Assembly: GCA_902776645.1 (NCBI GenBank)
Contig: CACYQT010000070.1
Span: 1 to 33,713 of the forward strand
DNA from: an uncultured bacterium
GTDB lineage: Bacteria; Verrucomicrobiota; Lentisphaeria; Oligosphaerales; Oligosphaeraceae
DNA length: 33,713 nt
Reading direction: 5' to 3'
A program made the translations under genes and the position numbers. The stretch's first letter is position 1; every line of letters starts with the position of its first letter. Shown piece after piece: positions 32,533 to 33,713 of the stretch. The notes below the pieces were generated by a model, which did not search any database, was not told where the DNA came from, and was given only the letters and a program-made list of their open reading frames with translations.

Positions 32533-32567
32533 ACGCGGAGGCGCGATTCACCGACGCGCCTCCGTGT
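32533..32567 (+). terminator. 13-bp hairpin between receptor and DUF3450 gene
   Basis: 32533-32545 pairs with 32555-32567 (core CGGAGGCGCG / CGCGCCTCCG, one G-U pair) around a 9-base loop. There is no T-run on the plus strand; A's follow instead. It may act as a partial terminator or an mRNA-end stabiliser that sets the receptor-to-TonB-component ratio. Confidence 0.5.
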
Positions 32568-32584
32568 AAAAAACAGAGACGCCA

Positions 32585-33328
32585 ATGTCCAAGTTTTCCA
32601 TCATCATCATATTATGCGCTCTTGTCGCTTCATATGGACAGACTTCGGACATCGCCGAATACTGCCAGGCGTTAGCTGGCGAACTCGCCGCATGCAAACA
32701 ATATCTTGCTGAATGCGAAGCGCAACGGAAAGATTTCGCCATGCGAAGCGAAGACCGCGAGCGCGCCATCGCCGCTGAAAACGCCAAGCTGAAAGCCGAA
32801 ATTGAACGGCTTCTGAAACAAAAGCAATTGCTGATTGAAGAAAAACAGAAACTGGCGGCGGAACAGCAACAGTTTCACGAAAAACGCGAAGCCTGTCTGA
32901 AATCGCTGTCGCCTGCGGAACAAGCACTTGAATCAAAACGCCAGCAGCTTCCACAAGCATTGGCGGAAACAATGCTTCCGCCGTTGGACAACGACAATCC
33001 GGCCGCAAGGCTCCGCCGTTTTCTCGAATCCATCGACGGCATCCGCGCATTCGATCAACAACTGCAAAAGCCTGTACCGACCATTCTTACAGGGCCAGAC
33101 GGCATTCAACGCGAATTTCAATTGCTCTATCTTGGATTGTCCACCGCCTACGCCGTCGCTCCCGAAGCGAAAATCGCAGGCATCGGCATCCGCCAAAATG
33201 GCGATTGGGAATGGCATTGGCGGCAGGATTATTTTCCGGCCATCGCCCAAGCCATCGAAATCAGTTCAGGTAAACGTCCGCATGCGCTTCTTCCACTGCC
33301 CGTCACCATCAAAGGAGACGGACAATGA
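32585..33328 (+). CDS. DUF3450 family protein, TonB-system associated
   Basis: 247 residues with a signal peptide (about 1-18, ASYG/QT). Residues about 20-110 are a charged coiled coil (SEDRERAIAAENAKLKAEIE, LLIEEKQKLAAEQQQFHEKR); the C-terminal half contains PTILTGPDGIQREFQLLYLG and EWHWRQDYFPAIAQAIE, usual for DUF3450. These periplasmic proteins are encoded next to ExbB/ExbD genes of TonB2-type systems and are thought to help energise particular receptors. Its TGA overlaps the ATG of the next gene (ATGA, 33325-33328), so expression is coupled. Confidence 0.85.
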   Translation: MSKFSIIIILCALVASYGQTSDIAEYCQALAGELAACKQYLAECEAQRKDFAMRSEDRERAIAAENAKLKAEIERLLKQKQLLIEEKQKLAAEQQQFHEKREACLKSLSPAEQALESKRQQLPQALAETMLPPLDNDNPAARLRRFLESIDGIRAFDQQLQKPVPTILTGPDGIQREFQLLYLGLSTAYAVAPEAKIAGIGIRQNGDWEWHWRQDYFPAIAQAIEISSGKRPHALLPLPVTIKGDGQ

Positions 33329-33713
33329 GCAAAAAATGCTTCATACTGTTTGCGTTGCTTCCGTTCCTTTTCTACGCGCAGGAGGAAATGGATCCACGCG
33401 ATTTCGCCAAACGGCTTCAGGCGGAGATCGCCACCTGCCGCCAGCAGGCCGAGGCTGTCCGGAAGGCGACGGAAGATGACTGGAAACGCCATGAGACGCA
33501 TGTCAAGGCTTTTCAGAAGGAATCGGACGAACTTGTGAAGCAGTTGGAGCAGCTTGAAGACGACATCGCCAAACTTCAAGAGGAAAATCAAGAGGCCACC
33601 GTCCGGAACGACGTCGCGAAACATGATGAACAGCGTCTCGCGCAGCTTCTTCCGCAAGACGACGCCACGCAGCTTTCCGTTCGTCTTGAGCAGCTTGTAA
33701 AAGACAAACTGGC
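33325..33713 (+). CDS. ExbB/TtpC-like TonB-system protein (partial, cut by window end)
   Basis: At least 129 residues are visible; the gene continues past 33713. GGAG (33314-33317) precedes ATG 33325. A signal peptide (about 1-18, FLFYA/QE) is followed by a long coiled coil (ATCRQQAEAVRKATEDDWKR, ELVKQLEQLEDDIAKLQEE). An exported coiled coil ahead of a MotA/TolQ/ExbB proton channel is the layout of the TtpC-type ExbB that accompanies DUF3450. The channel domain itself is not in the window, so the call rests on position and on the N-terminal features. Confidence 0.65.
   Translation, partial: MSKKCFILFALLPFLFYAQEEMDPRDFAKRLQAEIATCRQQAEAVRKATEDDWKRHETHVKAFQKESDELVKQLEQLEDDIAKLQEENQEATVRNDVAKHDEQRLAQLLPQDDATQLSVRLEQLVKDKL

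Noticed and set aside
30599..32551. 650-codon minus-strand frame opposite btuB
   Set aside because: Val/Asp/Ala-rich mirror of the receptor gene caused by third-position bias; no recognisable domain.

Overview
The window looks like chromosome from a Gram-negative bacterium with an outer membrane. It carries four predicted lipoproteins, a TonB-dependent receptor with a terminal Phe, an outer-membrane beta-barrel, and a TonB-energising pair (DUF3450 plus an ExbB-like protein). The mix of a heparinase II/III-type lyase, a long MoxR/DUF58/BatA/VWA operon with an embedded ABC-2 transporter, and a Gfo/Idh/MocA oxidoreductase is typical of the PVC group. Lentisphaerota (Victivallis-like) or Kiritimatiellota are my best guesses; this rests on gene content only. 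No rRNA, tRNA, phage, transposase or CRISPR array was seen.

Layout. 1-438 holds tandem repeats (22-bp and 12-bp units) with no convincing gene. 439-1536 is a lipoprotein with a glycoside-hydrolase-like look. 1537-2417 is a gene-free stretch filled mostly by two copies of a structured repeat of about 260 bp; a third copy lies at 3054-3319. 2418-8853 (+) is a run of mostly redox, detoxification and small-molecule genes: exported flavodoxin, flavin reductase, a cyclophilin-like/glutathione-peroxidase fusion lipoprotein, a metallo-beta-lactamase-fold hydrolase, DUF3574 lipoprotein, Nudix, SDR, GNAT and DUF2293-like. 8878-13218 (-) is a three-gene operon: SGNH hydrolase, sugar-transfer-type ATP-grasp, heparinase-like lyase. 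13368-18219 (+) has a quinone oxidoreductase, two tandem secreted endonuclease/exonuclease/phosphatase-fold paralogues, a beta-barrel protein and a broken Gfo/Idh/MocA gene.

18278-30281 (+) is an eight-gene operon: DUF4175-like coiled-coil membrane protein, MoxR ATPase (frame broken near its 3' end), membrane protein, ABC ATPase, ABC permease, DUF58, BatA-like, and a double-VWA membrane protein. Three of its gene junctions carry CTAG tetranucleotides spaced exactly 8 bp apart. 30361-33713 (+) is a cobalamin riboswitch followed by a BtuB-like receptor, DUF3450 and the start of an ExbB-like gene cut by the window end: a B12 uptake module that brings its own energising complex.

Most unusual points: the structured repeat with one compensatory base change between copies; the 8-bp CTAG ladders confined to the MoxR/Bat operon; and two conserved genes (Gfo/Idh/MocA, MoxR) each broken by what looks like the same size of out-of-frame deletion (about 44 nt, estimated from family knowledge).
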